A stretch of 64,000 nt of DNA from JBEEOW01 sp041191405 (GTDB taxonomy: Bacteria > Bacteroidota > Bacteroidia > Cytophagales > UBA9547): positions 1-64,000 of the forward strand of contig JBEEOW010000024.1 in NCBI GenBank assembly GCA_041191405.1. Direction: 5' to 3'. Of this stretch, positions 15,926-24,645 are shown piece after piece. Each line of letters begins with the position of its first letter. Position 1 is the stretch's first letter. The position numbers and the translations under genes are program-made. The notes under the pieces were generated by a model. That model did not search any database. It saw only the letters and a list, made by a program, of their open reading frames with translations, and was not told the DNA's origin.

Positions 15926-18339
15926 TATTTTTTATTGGCAAAGCTCACTTCTAATTGTTTAATATCTATATCTTCATCTTCATCTTCGTAGTAAAAATCC
16001 TCGAAGTGTTCTATGAATGAATCAAAGTCTTTTTCTTTTCTGCCTCTATCAAAATTCCAAACCAAACATGGTAGTAAGGTTAAGTTGATAATTAAAGCTG
16101 TAAATAATGTGATAGATGTTAATAAACCCAATGCTATTGTACCTCCAAAACTTGATGCTATGTAAATGATGAATCCAAAGAACAATACAATGGATGTATA
16201 AATTTGACTTGCACCTGTTTCTCTTAAACTCAACAATACAGCTTCCTGAATACTCAATTTATGATGAAATATTTCGTAACGGTATTTAGCCAAATAATGG
16301 ATAGTATTATCAACAGTTATCCCAAAAACAATACTGAAAATAATGGCAGTACTTGGTTTTAATGGAATATTGAAAAAGCCCATAATTGCAGCTGTAATTA
16401 ACAAAGGAATAATATTTGGAATCAATGAAATCACAATCATTCTGAATGACGAAAACAATAATGCCATTAAGAATGTACAAAACAAAATAGATTGTAAAAT
16501 ACTAGAATTCAAACTATTAATCAACATATTATTACCTTTCATAAATAATAATGTTGTACCTGTTGTTCGAACTGAAATATCTGTATCTTGGAATATTTCA
16601 TTCATTTTAGGCTTAATAATTGAATCCATTAAAATAGCTAACTTTTCAGAACCAATATCAGCAACCTTACATGAAACACGGATATATCTACCTGTACTAT
16701 CAACAAAGCTTCGCATTAAAGTTTGAGTTTGACTACTTTTACCCTTTTTAAAATGTTTTAATATGAATGGAGCTTCTGATGAACTTGGTAGTCTATATTG
16801 AGTTGTATCTCCATCAAAATAAGCTTGAGTTGCCCCTTTTAAGAAAGTGTTGATTGAAACAGGAGTAGAGATTTCTTTTTGTTCATTCAGAAATGTTTCT
16901 AATTCTGCAATTTTACGAAGGTTTGAAAGTTTACGAGCTCCATTTGTTTTTTTAGTATCCACCACAAATTCTAAAGGCATAATTCCTTTAAAATTTTGTT
17001 CAAAAAATCTTAAATCAGACTTAAGTGTAAGTTTATCAGGCACATCATCAAGCATGTATGAAATGGTTCTGATTTTGTAAATACCTACAACTGAAATTAT
17101 TGAAACAATAATTGATAATACATAAACTGTTTTACGATGATATAAAGTAACATTATGTAGCCAATCTTGGATTGCACTTAAAAAGTTAAAATCCAAGTGA
17201 CGCATATCCTTTTCAGTAGGCTCAGGTAAATAAGCAAGTACTGCAGGAATAAAAATCATACTGATTACAAAAGCAACCATAATATTAATACTTGCTATAA
17301 TACCAAACTCTTTAAGCATGGCTACATCATTGTTAATCAACACAAAGAAACCTACAGCAGTAGTTGCATTGGTTAAAAAAGAAACAAAACCTATTGATTT
17401 AATAATGGATGTAATTGCTTGAATTTTATTCCTATCACGTCTAAACTCTTGATGATATTTATTGAATAGATAAATAAAATTAGGAATACCTGTTATTACT
17501 ACCAACGAAGGAATTAAACCTGTTAACAATGTTATTTTATAATGGAAAAGATGTAACGTTCCTAATGTCCAAATAACTGTAATTCCAACCAACAACATTG
17601 GTACAAAAACAGCCATAAATGACCTAAAGAAGAACATTAAAACTAAAGCAGAAACAATTGCTGAAAGTGCGAGAAAAACCCTTAATTCACCTTTTACTTC
17701 CTCAGCCATTACGGACCTAACATACGGAATACCAGCAAAATGAATTTTAATATTACTAGATTTTGTAAATTTATTACATGCATTAATAATTTCATAAACA
17801 ATAGCTTGACGACGAGCAGTATTTACATATTGTTTTTTAATTGAAACTACAAAAAGTAAGGCTCCAGACTTTTCATTATAAAATTGTCCGTTATATATTT
17901 TTTGGTCATTAAACAGCTTAATACATGAATCTAATTGACTTTGAGAAGAAATTTTATCAGGAAACAATGGCCTTAATTCAAAATTCTTTAAAGAATCATT
18001 CATTTGAATACTTTTGATTCTTGAAAGAGATAAAACTTCAGAAATGCCTTCATTGGCTGCCAAAGAGTCGGTTAGTGCTTTGTATTTATTAAAAGTCTCT
18101 AATTTAAAAATATTAGGATCTTGCACCCCAACTATAATCATATTACCGTCTTCACCAAATTTTTTCTTAAATTCAGTTAAGTAAACCATGTCTTCATCTT
18201 CGGCTGGTATAATTCTTAAATAATCATACGACATTTCAGCTTTACCAGATATAGAAAGCATGTACGCTGTAGATAGCGCAATAAGTATTAAAAAAATTAA
18301 TCTATATTTTATGATGCCTTCGGCAATCTTGGTCCACAT
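15925..18339 (-). CDS. RND/MMPL-family exporter
   Basis: An 804-residue inner-membrane protein of the RND superfamily (MMPL/predicted-exporter branch). One N-terminal span is followed by a large extracytoplasmic domain. A cluster of spans near residues 220-370 follows (ALVLMFFFRSFMAVFVPMLLVGITVIW), then a second extracytoplasmic domain, and a repeat of the span cluster after about residue 620 (LLFSSFRMIVISLIPNIIPLLITAAIMGFFNIPLKPSTAIIF in shortened form). The internal duplication and FGITVDNTIHYL motif fit proton-driven lipid or drug exporters. The acidic C-terminal tail is cytoplasmic. Substrate unknown. It is coupled to the LRR gene by a one-base overlap. Eukaryotic Patched/NPC1-like relatives share this fold. 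Confidence 0.9.
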   Translation of the reverse strand: MWTKIAEGIIKYRLIFLILIALSTAYMLSISGKAEMSYDYLRIIPAEDEDMVYLTEFKKKFGEDGNMIIVGVQDPNIFKLETFNKYKALTDSLAANEGISEVLSLSRIKSIQMNDSLKNFELRPLFPDKISSQSQLDSCIKLFNDQKIYNGQFYNEKSGALLFVVSIKKQYVNTARRQAIVYEIINACNKFTKSSNIKIHFAGIPYVRSVMAEEVKGELRVFLALSAIVSALVLMFFFRSFMAVFVPMLLVGITVIWTLGTLHLFHYKITLLTGLIPSLVVITGIPNFIYLFNKYHQEFRRDRNKIQAITSIIKSIGFVSFLTNATTAVGFFVLINNDVAMLKEFGIIASINIMVAFVISMIFIPAVLAYLPEPTEKDMRHLDFNFLSAIQDWLHNVTLYHRKTVYVLSIIVSIISVVGIYKIRTISYMLDDVPDKLTLKSDLRFFEQNFKGIMPLEFVVDTKKTNGARKLSNLRKIAELETFLNEQKEISTPVSINTFLKGATQAYFDGDTTQYRLPSSSEAPFILKHFKKGKSSQTQTLMRSFVDSTGRYIRVSCKVADIGSEKLAILMDSIIKPKMNEIFQDTDISVRTTGTTLLFMKGNNMLINSLNSSILQSILFCTFLMALLFSSFRMIVISLIPNIIPLLITAAIMGFFNIPLKPSTAIIFSIVFGITVDNTIHYLAKYRYEIFHHKLSIQEAVLLSLRETGASQIYTSIVLFFGFIIYIASSFGGTIALGLLTSITLFTALIINLTLLPCLVWNFDRGRKEKDFDSFIEHFEDFYYEDEDEDIDIKQLEVSFANKK

Positions 18340-18449
18340 GAGCTTGATATTATAAATACAATATAAGTTGTAAAGATAAGAAAATTAGGTTTGTATTAGG
18401 ACAATAATCTCAAAAAAATGTTTAACAATACAAGTAAATTATTGTGTTG

Positions 18450-18491
18450 AAATTGCACAAAAAAAGAGCTCCAATTTCTTGAAGCTCTTTT
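18450..18491 (-). terminator. Intrinsic terminator after typA
   Basis: AAAAGAGCT (18462-18470) pairs with AGCTCTTTT (18483-18491). On the minus strand it is followed by a run of T, about 27 bp after the typA stop. Confidence 0.85.
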
Positions 18492-18517
18492 AATAGAATT
18501 TATATCAGAATTACAAA

Positions 18518-20332
18518 TTAAACTGTAGCTTCTGATTTTTTAGCCATACGATTTCTCTCGTTCTCCTCTAAATATATTTTTCTCATACGAATTGATTTTG
18601 GCGTTACCTCTACATATTCGTCTTTTTGAATATATTCCATACATTCCTCTAATGAGAATTGTTTTTTAGGAGCAATCTTTACGTTATCATCAGAACCTGA
18701 TGCACGCATATTGGTTAACTGTTTTGCTTTTGTAGTGTTTACAGTAATATCGTTAGGGCGGTTGTGCTCACCAATTACCATACCCATATAAATTTCCTCT
18801 CCTGGATCTACAAAGAAGAAACCTCTATCTTGTAATTTATCAAGCGAATATGCTGTACATGCACCTGTTTCCATTGAAATAATTGAACCTGCAATTCTTC
18901 CTGGAATTGGTCCTCTGTAAGGCTCGTAAGCTTTGAAACGGTGATTCATAATTGCTTCACCTTGTGTTGCGGTTAACACTTTACTTCTTAAACCTATTAA
19001 ACCTCTTGATGGAATTTCAAACTCTAAGTGTTGTAAATCGCCTTTTGGTTCCATAATTAATAATTGACCTTTACCTTGTGTTGCAAGTTCAATAACCTTA
19101 CCTGCTGTTTCCTCTGGTACGTCAACTACTAATGTTTCAACTGGTTCGCATCTTTCACCGTCAATTTCTTTGAATATTACTTGAGGCTGACCAACTTGTA
19201 ACTCATAACCTTCTCTTCTCATTGTTTCAATTAAAACCGACAAGTGAAGAATACCTCTACCAAAAACCAAGAATTTATCTTCAGAATCACCTTGAACAAC
19301 TTTTAATGCTAAGTTTTTCTCAGTTTCTTTCATTAATCTGTCTCTGATGTGGCGAGAAGTTACAAATTTACCTTCTTTACCAAAGAATGGTGAGTTGTTG
19401 ATTGTGAACAACATATTCATTGTTGGCTCATCAACAGCAATTCTTTCTAATGGCTCTGGATTTTCTGCATCACAAATAGTATCTCCAATTTCGAAATCAT
19501 CAATTCCTGAAATTGAACAAATATCTCCAGCTTGAACTTCTTCTACTTTTACTTTTCCTAATCCTTCAAAAACATGCAATTCTTTAATTTTCACTCTTTT
19601 AAATGAACCATCAGCTTTTGCAAGTACAATTTGAGAATTTTCTTTTAATGAACCTCTTTTTAAACGTCCAATAGCAATACGACCAGTAAAGTTATTATAA
19701 TCTAATGAAGTAATTTGTAACTGAATATTACCTTCATCAATTTTTGGTGCAGGAATTACATCAATAATTGCATCTAATAATGGAGATATATCTTCGGTTT
19801 TTTGTTTCCAATCTTTACTCATCCATCCTTGTTTTGATGAACCATAAAGAGTTACGAAATCCAATTGATCTTCAGTAGCACCAAGGTTAAACATTAAATC
19901 AAAAACTGATTCCATTACTTCTTCTGGACGGCAGTTTTCTTTATCAACTTTGTTTACAACTACAATTGGTTTTAAACCTAAAGAAATTGCTTTACTTAAT
20001 ACGAAACGTGTTTGAGGCATTGCACCTTCAAAAGCATCAACAAGTAAAAGAACTCCGTCAGCCATTTTAAGTACACGCTCTACTTCACCTCCAAAGTCGG
20101 CGTGACCAGGAGTATCAATTACATTTATTTTAAAGTCTTTATAACGTACAGATACGTTTTTTGAAACGATGGTAATACCACGCTCACGCTCTTGATCATT
20201 ATTATCTAAAATTAGGTCGTCGAATACTTGATTGTCTCTAAAAAGTTTTGCTGAATGCAAGATTTTATCAACCAAAGTAGTTTTACCGTGGTCAACGTGA
20301 GCGATAATTGCGATATTTCTTATCTGTAACAT
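18518..20332 (-). CDS. typA: Translational GTPase TypA/BipA
   Basis: A 604-residue ribosome-associated GTPase of the EF-G family, involved in ribosome assembly and stress adaptation. G1 is AHVDHGKTT (residues 11-19), the switch region holds ERERGITI, G3 is DTPGHADFG and G4 is NKVDKE. Domain II, the EF-G-like domains III and V, and the TypA-specific C-terminal domain follow, ending in a typical MRKIYLEENERNR helix and short tail. Monocistronic: own promoter upstream and terminator downstream. Divergent from metG. Confidence 0.98.
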   Translation of the reverse strand: MLQIRNIAIIAHVDHGKTTLVDKILHSAKLFRDNQVFDDLILDNNDQERERGITIVSKNVSVRYKDFKINVIDTPGHADFGGEVERVLKMADGVLLLVDAFEGAMPQTRFVLSKAISLGLKPIVVVNKVDKENCRPEEVMESVFDLMFNLGATEDQLDFVTLYGSSKQGWMSKDWKQKTEDISPLLDAIIDVIPAPKIDEGNIQLQITSLDYNNFTGRIAIGRLKRGSLKENSQIVLAKADGSFKRVKIKELHVFEGLGKVKVEEVQAGDICSISGIDDFEIGDTICDAENPEPLERIAVDEPTMNMLFTINNSPFFGKEGKFVTSRHIRDRLMKETEKNLALKVVQGDSEDKFLVFGRGILHLSVLIETMRREGYELQVGQPQVIFKEIDGERCEPVETLVVDVPEETAGKVIELATQGKGQLLIMEPKGDLQHLEFEIPSRGLIGLRSKVLTATQGEAIMNHRFKAYEPYRGPIPGRIAGSIISMETGACTAYSLDKLQDRGFFFVDPGEEIYMGMVIGEHNRPNDITVNTTKAKQLTNMRASGSDDNVKIAPKKQFSLEECMEYIQKDEYVEVTPKSIRMRKIYLEENERNRMAKKSEATV

Positions 20333-20357
20333 GCTAGTTTTTTGATTTTACAAGTTT

Positions 20358-20388
20358 CAAAATTACTAAATAGATTTTAAATTCTAAA
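20358..20388 (-). promoter_or_regulatory. Promoter of typA
   Basis: Minus strand: TTTA (20388-20385), 19 nt, TAATTTTG (20365-20358). The -7 box is an exact TAnnTTTG match; the -33 element has one mismatch. Confidence 0.55.
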
Positions 20389-20460
20389 CCAATTTCACTT
20401 TAAGTTTATGTTATTAATAAAAAAAGCTAATTTTACAGCCATCAATAATTAATTTTTGCA

Positions 20461-22533
20461 ATGACTGAAAATCAGAAAAAACGCTATACAATCACCGCAG
20501 CATTGATTTATGCCAACGGTCCTATACATATTGGACATCTTGCAGGTTGTTACTTACCTGCAGATATTTTTGCAAGATATTTAAGAAAAAATAATCATGA
20601 TGTGGCTTTTATCTCAGGAACTGACGAACATGGGGTGCCAATTACCATCAAAGCAAAGAACGAAAACACTACTCCGCAAGCTGTAGTTGATAAATATTAC
20701 ACTATCATTAAAGATTCATTTGAGGAGTTTGGAATTTCGTTTGATATTTATTCGAGAACGAGCAAACAAGCGCATCATGAAGTGTCTCAAGATTTTTTCA
20801 CTAAGCTTTATGATAAAAATGTTTTTACAGAAGAAGTTACTGAACAATATTTTGATGCAAAAGCAAACCAATTTTTAGCTGATAGATACATTGTTGGTAC
20901 TTGCCCACATTGCAGCAACGAAAATGCTTATGGTGACCAATGTGAAAAATGTGGCTCTACTTTAAGTCCTACAGATTTAATTAATCCAAAATCTACACTT
21001 TCGGGGGAAGTACCTGTATTTAAATCAACTAAAAACTGGTATTTACCTTTAGATAAAATGCAACCTGAAATTGAGTCATTTATCAACTCTCATACAGAAT
21101 GGAAAAGTAATGTTTTGGGGCAATGTCAATCTTGGTTAAAACAAGGTTTACAACCAAGAGCCATGACTCGTGATTTGGAATGGGGCGTAAAAGTTCCTGT
21201 TAAAGATGCGGAAGGAAAGGTGTTGTATGTTTGGTTTGATGCTCCAATTGGATACATCACTTTTACACAAGAATGGGCAAAAGCAAACGGTAAAAACTGG
21301 GAAGATTACTGGAAAAAAGAAGACACTAACCTAATTCACTTTATTGGAAAAGATAATATTGTATTTCACTGTATTATTTTCCCAGCAATGTTGATGGCAC
21401 ATGGTGGATATATTTTGCCAAATAATGTACCGGCAAATGAGTTTATGAATTTGGAAGGAAATAAAATTTCTACTTCAAGAAACTGGGCTGTTTGGTTACA
21501 CGAATATTTGGTTGAATTCCCTAACCGTCAGGATGAATTGCGTTATGCACTTTGTGCAAATGCTCCTGAAAATAAAGACAACGACTTTACTTGGAAAGAT
21601 TTCCAAGCTAGAAATAACAATGAATTAGTTGCAGTACTTGGTAATTTTATCAATAGAGTTTTATCATTAACTCAAAATTATTATGGTGGCGTTGTTCCTT
21701 CAAAACCAAGCAATTATACATTAACAGAAAGCTCTGAAGCATTAACTGAATTAGCAAAATATCCTGAAATAATTGGTAATAATATTGCCAATTATAAGTT
21801 TAGAGACGCTTTAACTGAATTAATGAATGTAGCTCGTTTGGGTAATAAATACCTACAAGATACTGCTCCATGGAAAAAATACAAAGAAGACAAAGACGCT
21901 AACAGTGAAGCTATTGCTGAAATTATGTTTGTTGCTTTACAAATTTCGGGCAACCTAGCATTTTTGATGCAACCATTTATGCCATTTGTTTCGGCTAAGT
22001 TATTGAAAATGTTGAATATTGAAGATAACAAATCATGGTCTGACCTTGGGGGCGACAATATAATTACACCACAACATCAAATCAAATACGATGGCACTTT
22101 GCTTTTCAATAAAATTGAAGATGAAACAATTGCAGCTCAAATTCAAAAATTAGAAGATGCAAAATTGGCGAATGAATTAGCAAACAAAGTGGTTGCTCCT
22201 TCAAAAGCGGAGATAACATTTGATGATTTCTCAAAAATTGATATCCGTATTGCGACAATTATTGCTGCGGAATCGGTACCAAAAACAAAAAAACTATTAA
22301 AACTTACCGTTGATACTGGTCTTGACCAAAGAACAATAGTGAGCGGTATTGCTGAACATTTTAAACCAGAAGAAATTATTGGCAAACAAGTTTCAGTACT
22401 TATAAACTTGGCGCCAAGAGATTTAAAAGGTATAGCTTCTCAAGGAATGATTTTAATGGCTGAAGACAAAGACGGCAAGTTGAAGTTTTTACAACCAAAT
22501 GAAATTGTAGCCAACGGAAGTGTAGTTGCTTAA
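20461..22533 (+). CDS. metG: Methionyl-tRNA synthetase
   Basis: Charges tRNA-Met. HIGH box at residues 23-26, a four-cysteine zinc site C148-C151-C161-C164 (MetRS zinc-binding type), and the KMSKS-equivalent KISTS at 335-339. After the anticodon-binding domain there is a C-terminal EMAP-II/Trbp111-like tRNA-binding domain (FSKIDIRIATIIAAESVP to the end, about residues 585-690), used for dimerisation and tRNA capture. The start ATG is unambiguous. An intrinsic terminator follows the stop. Confidence 0.98.
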   Translation: MTENQKKRYTITAALIYANGPIHIGHLAGCYLPADIFARYLRKNNHDVAFISGTDEHGVPITIKAKNENTTPQAVVDKYYTIIKDSFEEFGISFDIYSRTSKQAHHEVSQDFFTKLYDKNVFTEEVTEQYFDAKANQFLADRYIVGTCPHCSNENAYGDQCEKCGSTLSPTDLINPKSTLSGEVPVFKSTKNWYLPLDKMQPEIESFINSHTEWKSNVLGQCQSWLKQGLQPRAMTRDLEWGVKVPVKDAEGKVLYVWFDAPIGYITFTQEWAKANGKNWEDYWKKEDTNLIHFIGKDNIVFHCIIFPAMLMAHGGYILPNNVPANEFMNLEGNKISTSRNWAVWLHEYLVEFPNRQDELRYALCANAPENKDNDFTWKDFQARNNNELVAVLGNFINRVLSLTQNYYGGVVPSKPSNYTLTESSEALTELAKYPEIIGNNIANYKFRDALTELMNVARLGNKYLQDTAPWKKYKEDKDANSEAIAEIMFVALQISGNLAFLMQPFMPFVSAKLLKMLNIEDNKSWSDLGGDNIITPQHQIKYDGTLLFNKIEDETIAAQIQKLEDAKLANELANKVVAPSKAEITFDDFSKIDIRIATIIAAESVPKTKKLLKLTVDTGLDQRTIVSGIAEHFKPEEIIGKQVSVLINLAPRDLKGIASQGMILMAEDKDGKLKFLQPNEIVANGSVVA

Positions 22534-22542
22534 AATTTTTAC

Positions 22543-22578
22543 AAAATCCTCTTGCAAGTGTTGTGAGAGGATTTTTTT
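22543..22578 (+). terminator. Intrinsic terminator after metG
   Basis: A ten-bp stem, AAAATCCTCT (22543-22552) with AGAGGATTTT (22566-22575), followed by a run of T. It lies inside the longest frame of the next gene, which argues that this gene starts further on, at 22601. Confidence 0.88.
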
Positions 22579-22600
22579 ATGTTATAAAACATTATTTACA

Positions 22601-23071
22601 ATGCTAACAATAGAAAATATAAAATCAAATTTTAGCTACATAAAAGCTATTTTTGATAATTCAGAAAGCTATCATAATACTGACAATTATTTTAATTTAG
22701 GAGACTTTACAGATATTTATTTTGAATCAATTAATCAAAATGTTAAACAAGAGCAAATAGATATTTATAATAGTTTTAAACTAAACCACACAAAATATTT
22801 ATCTGAGATTGAACAATATTTTATTAAGTATTTAAATAATTATGAATTAAACCATATTGACCAAATAAAACAGAAAGAACTATTTTTTGATGTCATTTAT
22901 ATTCCTAATAAAAATAACAATTATGATTTAGCTTTAATTTGCAGTAGAGAATATCAAAAGTATTTTATTTTCAAGAAATCAATTTCTTTAAGGGTTGAAT
23001 TTAAAAATAATTCAATTTCATCAGTTAAAAGACCAAAAAATATTACTAATGAAAATTCAATTAATAACTAA
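22601..23071 (+). CDS. Hypothetical protein
   Basis: 156 residues, not recognised. The sequence is rich in Asn, Ile, Tyr and Lys, has no signal peptide or membrane span, and looks like a soluble cytoplasmic protein with a helical first half and a more beta-rich second half (ELFFDVIYIP, LALICSREYQKYFIF). I start it at ATG 22601 (MLTIENIKSNF) because the longer frame would begin before the metG terminator and encode a Cys-rich, implausible leader. It sits just before the left inverted repeat of the DUF559 unit. It is more AT-rich than its neighbours and could be accessory. Confidence 0.6.
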   Translation: MLTIENIKSNFSYIKAIFDNSESYHNTDNYFNLGDFTDIYFESINQNVKQEQIDIYNSFKLNHTKYLSEIEQYFIKYLNNYELNHIDQIKQKELFFDVIYIPNKNNNYDLALICSREYQKYFIFKKSISLRVEFKNNSISSVKRPKNITNENSINN

Positions 23072-23086
23072 ATATGTAGCATCTGT

Positions 23087-23122
23087 TCCCCTCCTTTTTT
23101 CAAGGAGGGGTTAGGGGTGGTT
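23087..23122. repeat. Left GC-rich inverted repeat of the DUF559 unit
   Basis: Hairpin CCCCTCCTT (23088-23096) with AAGGAGGGG (23102-23110), followed by TTAGGGGTGGTT. The whole ~35-bp block recurs in inverted orientation at 23584-23618 with one or two differences. Confidence 0.93.
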
Positions 23123-23140
23123 CATAATTTTAAATAAGTA

Positions 23141-23525
23141 TTAAGATGAAGAATCACTTTTAAAACATTTCTTAATCTCTTCTAAAACCCATTCAGTTTC
23201 TTCAAAAATCTGAAAATTTTCAAAACGTAGTACCTTTATTCCAAATTGATTTAAATAAATTGTTCTTTCTGAATCATAATCTTGCCCAAATGATGTAAAA
23301 TGTTGTGCTCCATCAAGTTCAATAGCTAACTTTTCAGCTGGACAATAAAAATCTAAAATATAATTACCAACACTATGCTGACGCCTAAATTTTCTACCAT
23401 TTAATTGACTATTTTTAAGATATTTCCAAAGAGTAGCTTCAGCATTAGTAAGATTATTTCTTAAGTTTTTTCGAAATTAAAACGAGTTCTGGTCTATTAA
23501 AAATTGGTTCCATAAAATCATACAT
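23141..23525 (-). pseudogene. DUF559-family endonuclease-like gene, frameshifted
   Basis: Encodes a DUF559 protein (PF04480; Vsr/restriction-endonuclease-like fold) in two frames. Frame one starts at ATG 23525 (MYDFMEPIFNRPELVLIS) and stops soon after. The second frame continues without its own start: LRNNLTNAEATLW, then KFRRQHSVGNYILDFYC, LAIELDGAQH and GIKVLRFEN, through to TAA at 23141. These match the family's order, including catalytic-site residues of the DFYC and ELDG segments. Removing one base from the six-A run (T6 at 23466-23471 on the plus strand) restores a 127-residue protein. Either a real inactivating insertion or a homopolymer sequencing error. Enclosed by inverted GC-rich repeats. 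Confidence 0.85.
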
Positions 23526-23583
23526 TTATTTACCTAAAATTAATAAGTAATATTATATTGAACAAAAAATAGTTTAAATATAT

Positions 23584-23618
23584 AACCACCCCCACCCCTC
23601 CTTGAAAAAAGGAGGGGT
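23584..23618. repeat. Right GC-rich inverted repeat of the DUF559 unit
   Basis: Reverse-complement partner of the block at 23087-23122, with the hairpin CCCCTCCTT/AAGGAGGGG at 23595-23617. These GC-rich blocks stand out sharply in very AT-rich surroundings. Confidence 0.93.
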
Positions 23619-23746
23619 ACTAATACTACTACTTGCTGAATTATAGAGTATGTGAAATACTTTTAGATATTTGTTTTTAGTATTTCTAATAATGTAAAAA
23701 ATTTATAATAAGCTAAATTAAATTAACAGAATTACTAAACACAAAA

Positions 23747-24628
23747 ATGAAACTACTCCTCAAATACATTTTTATTCTTTTTATTTGTGCTTGTTCATCA
23801 AATACTGAAAACGAAAAAGTTTACCAAGAAATTGATTTACTCAGCCAACTTGACATCCATTTAAGCAAACCTGTTTCGGGCGATTGGCTATATGAACACA
23901 AAGAAAAAGGACAAACTTTTGAGCAATTTGAAGCAACCTTTAAACCTTCTTTTGATTCAATCAAAAATACTATCATTGTTCAGCCTCTTGGAAATTTCAC
24001 AAAGGAACAGCTACTTAATATCGATACTTTGGTTGAATATTTAGGAATATTTTACCAAAGCAATGTAATCCTTGCTCCCGGTATTGCCGATACAGTAATC
24101 CCTCATTATAAAAGAAGATTTCAAGGACCAACAGAACAAAAACTGGATGCGGGCTTTATTCTAAACAATGAAATGGGAAATAAAAAATACCCTAATACAG
24201 CTTTTACTCTTTTTATCACCTCAAATGACATTTACCCTGAAGGTGGTAATTTTTTATTTGGATTAGCAAGTTCTAGTCTAAAACGAGGAGTTGTGTCGAT
24301 GTATAGATTTGTTGATAGTGAAGATACTGCCAACTATAACCTTGCTTTAGAATATCTTTGTAAAGTTTCAACACACGAAGGTTCGCACATTTTAGGTATA
24401 AAACATTGTATCAATGCGCATTGCTTAATAAATGGAGCAAACGATTTATTTGAAATGAATCAATCTCCCTGTAATTTATGTTCAGTTTGTTTAAAAAAAC
24501 TACAACTATGCACACATTTCAATCTTAAAAAATATGCTAATGAAATGTTGTTATTTTCTCAAAAACATCATTTCAAAAGAAGTATTACTTATTGGGAGAG
24601 AGTAAATAAATTGATTCATAAATTGTGA
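23747..24628 (+). CDS. Archaemetzincin-like zinc metalloprotease, lipoprotein
   Basis: A 293-residue predicted lipoprotein: the signal sequence ends in a lipobox-like FICACSS around C16. The archaemetzincin signature (family PF07998) is clear: H210-E211-x-x-H214-x-x-G217-x-x-H220-C221-x4-C226. A downstream cysteine set (CNLCSVC) supplies the second zinc site. H210, H214 and H220 would bind the catalytic zinc, with E211 as base. Where the family motif has CxM, this protein reads C-L-I, so the usual methionine is replaced by isoleucine. It was probably anchored to the periplasmic face of a membrane. Substrate unknown. Confidence 0.85.
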   Translation: MKLLLKYIFILFICACSSNTENEKVYQEIDLLSQLDIHLSKPVSGDWLYEHKEKGQTFEQFEATFKPSFDSIKNTIIVQPLGNFTKEQLLNIDTLVEYLGIFYQSNVILAPGIADTVIPHYKRRFQGPTEQKLDAGFILNNEMGNKKYPNTAFTLFITSNDIYPEGGNFLFGLASSSLKRGVVSMYRFVDSEDTANYNLALEYLCKVSTHEGSHILGIKHCINAHCLINGANDLFEMNQSPCNLCSVCLKKLQLCTHFNLKKYANEMLLFSQKHHFKRSITYWERVNKLIHKL

Positions 24629-24645
24629 ATAATACAAAAATTTAA

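Noticed and set aside
22526..22600. Start of the hypothetical gene at 22526
   Set aside because: It overlaps the metG coding end and terminator and encodes a Cys-rich leader unlike a real N-terminus.
23466..23471. Programmed frameshift in the DUF559 gene
   Set aside because: A-AAA-AAC promotes -1 shifts, whereas +1 is required here; a homopolymer insertion is simpler.
23087..23618. Repeats flanking the DUF559 gene as a CRISPR array
   Set aside because: Only two copies, in inverted orientation, with a gene in between and no equal spacers.
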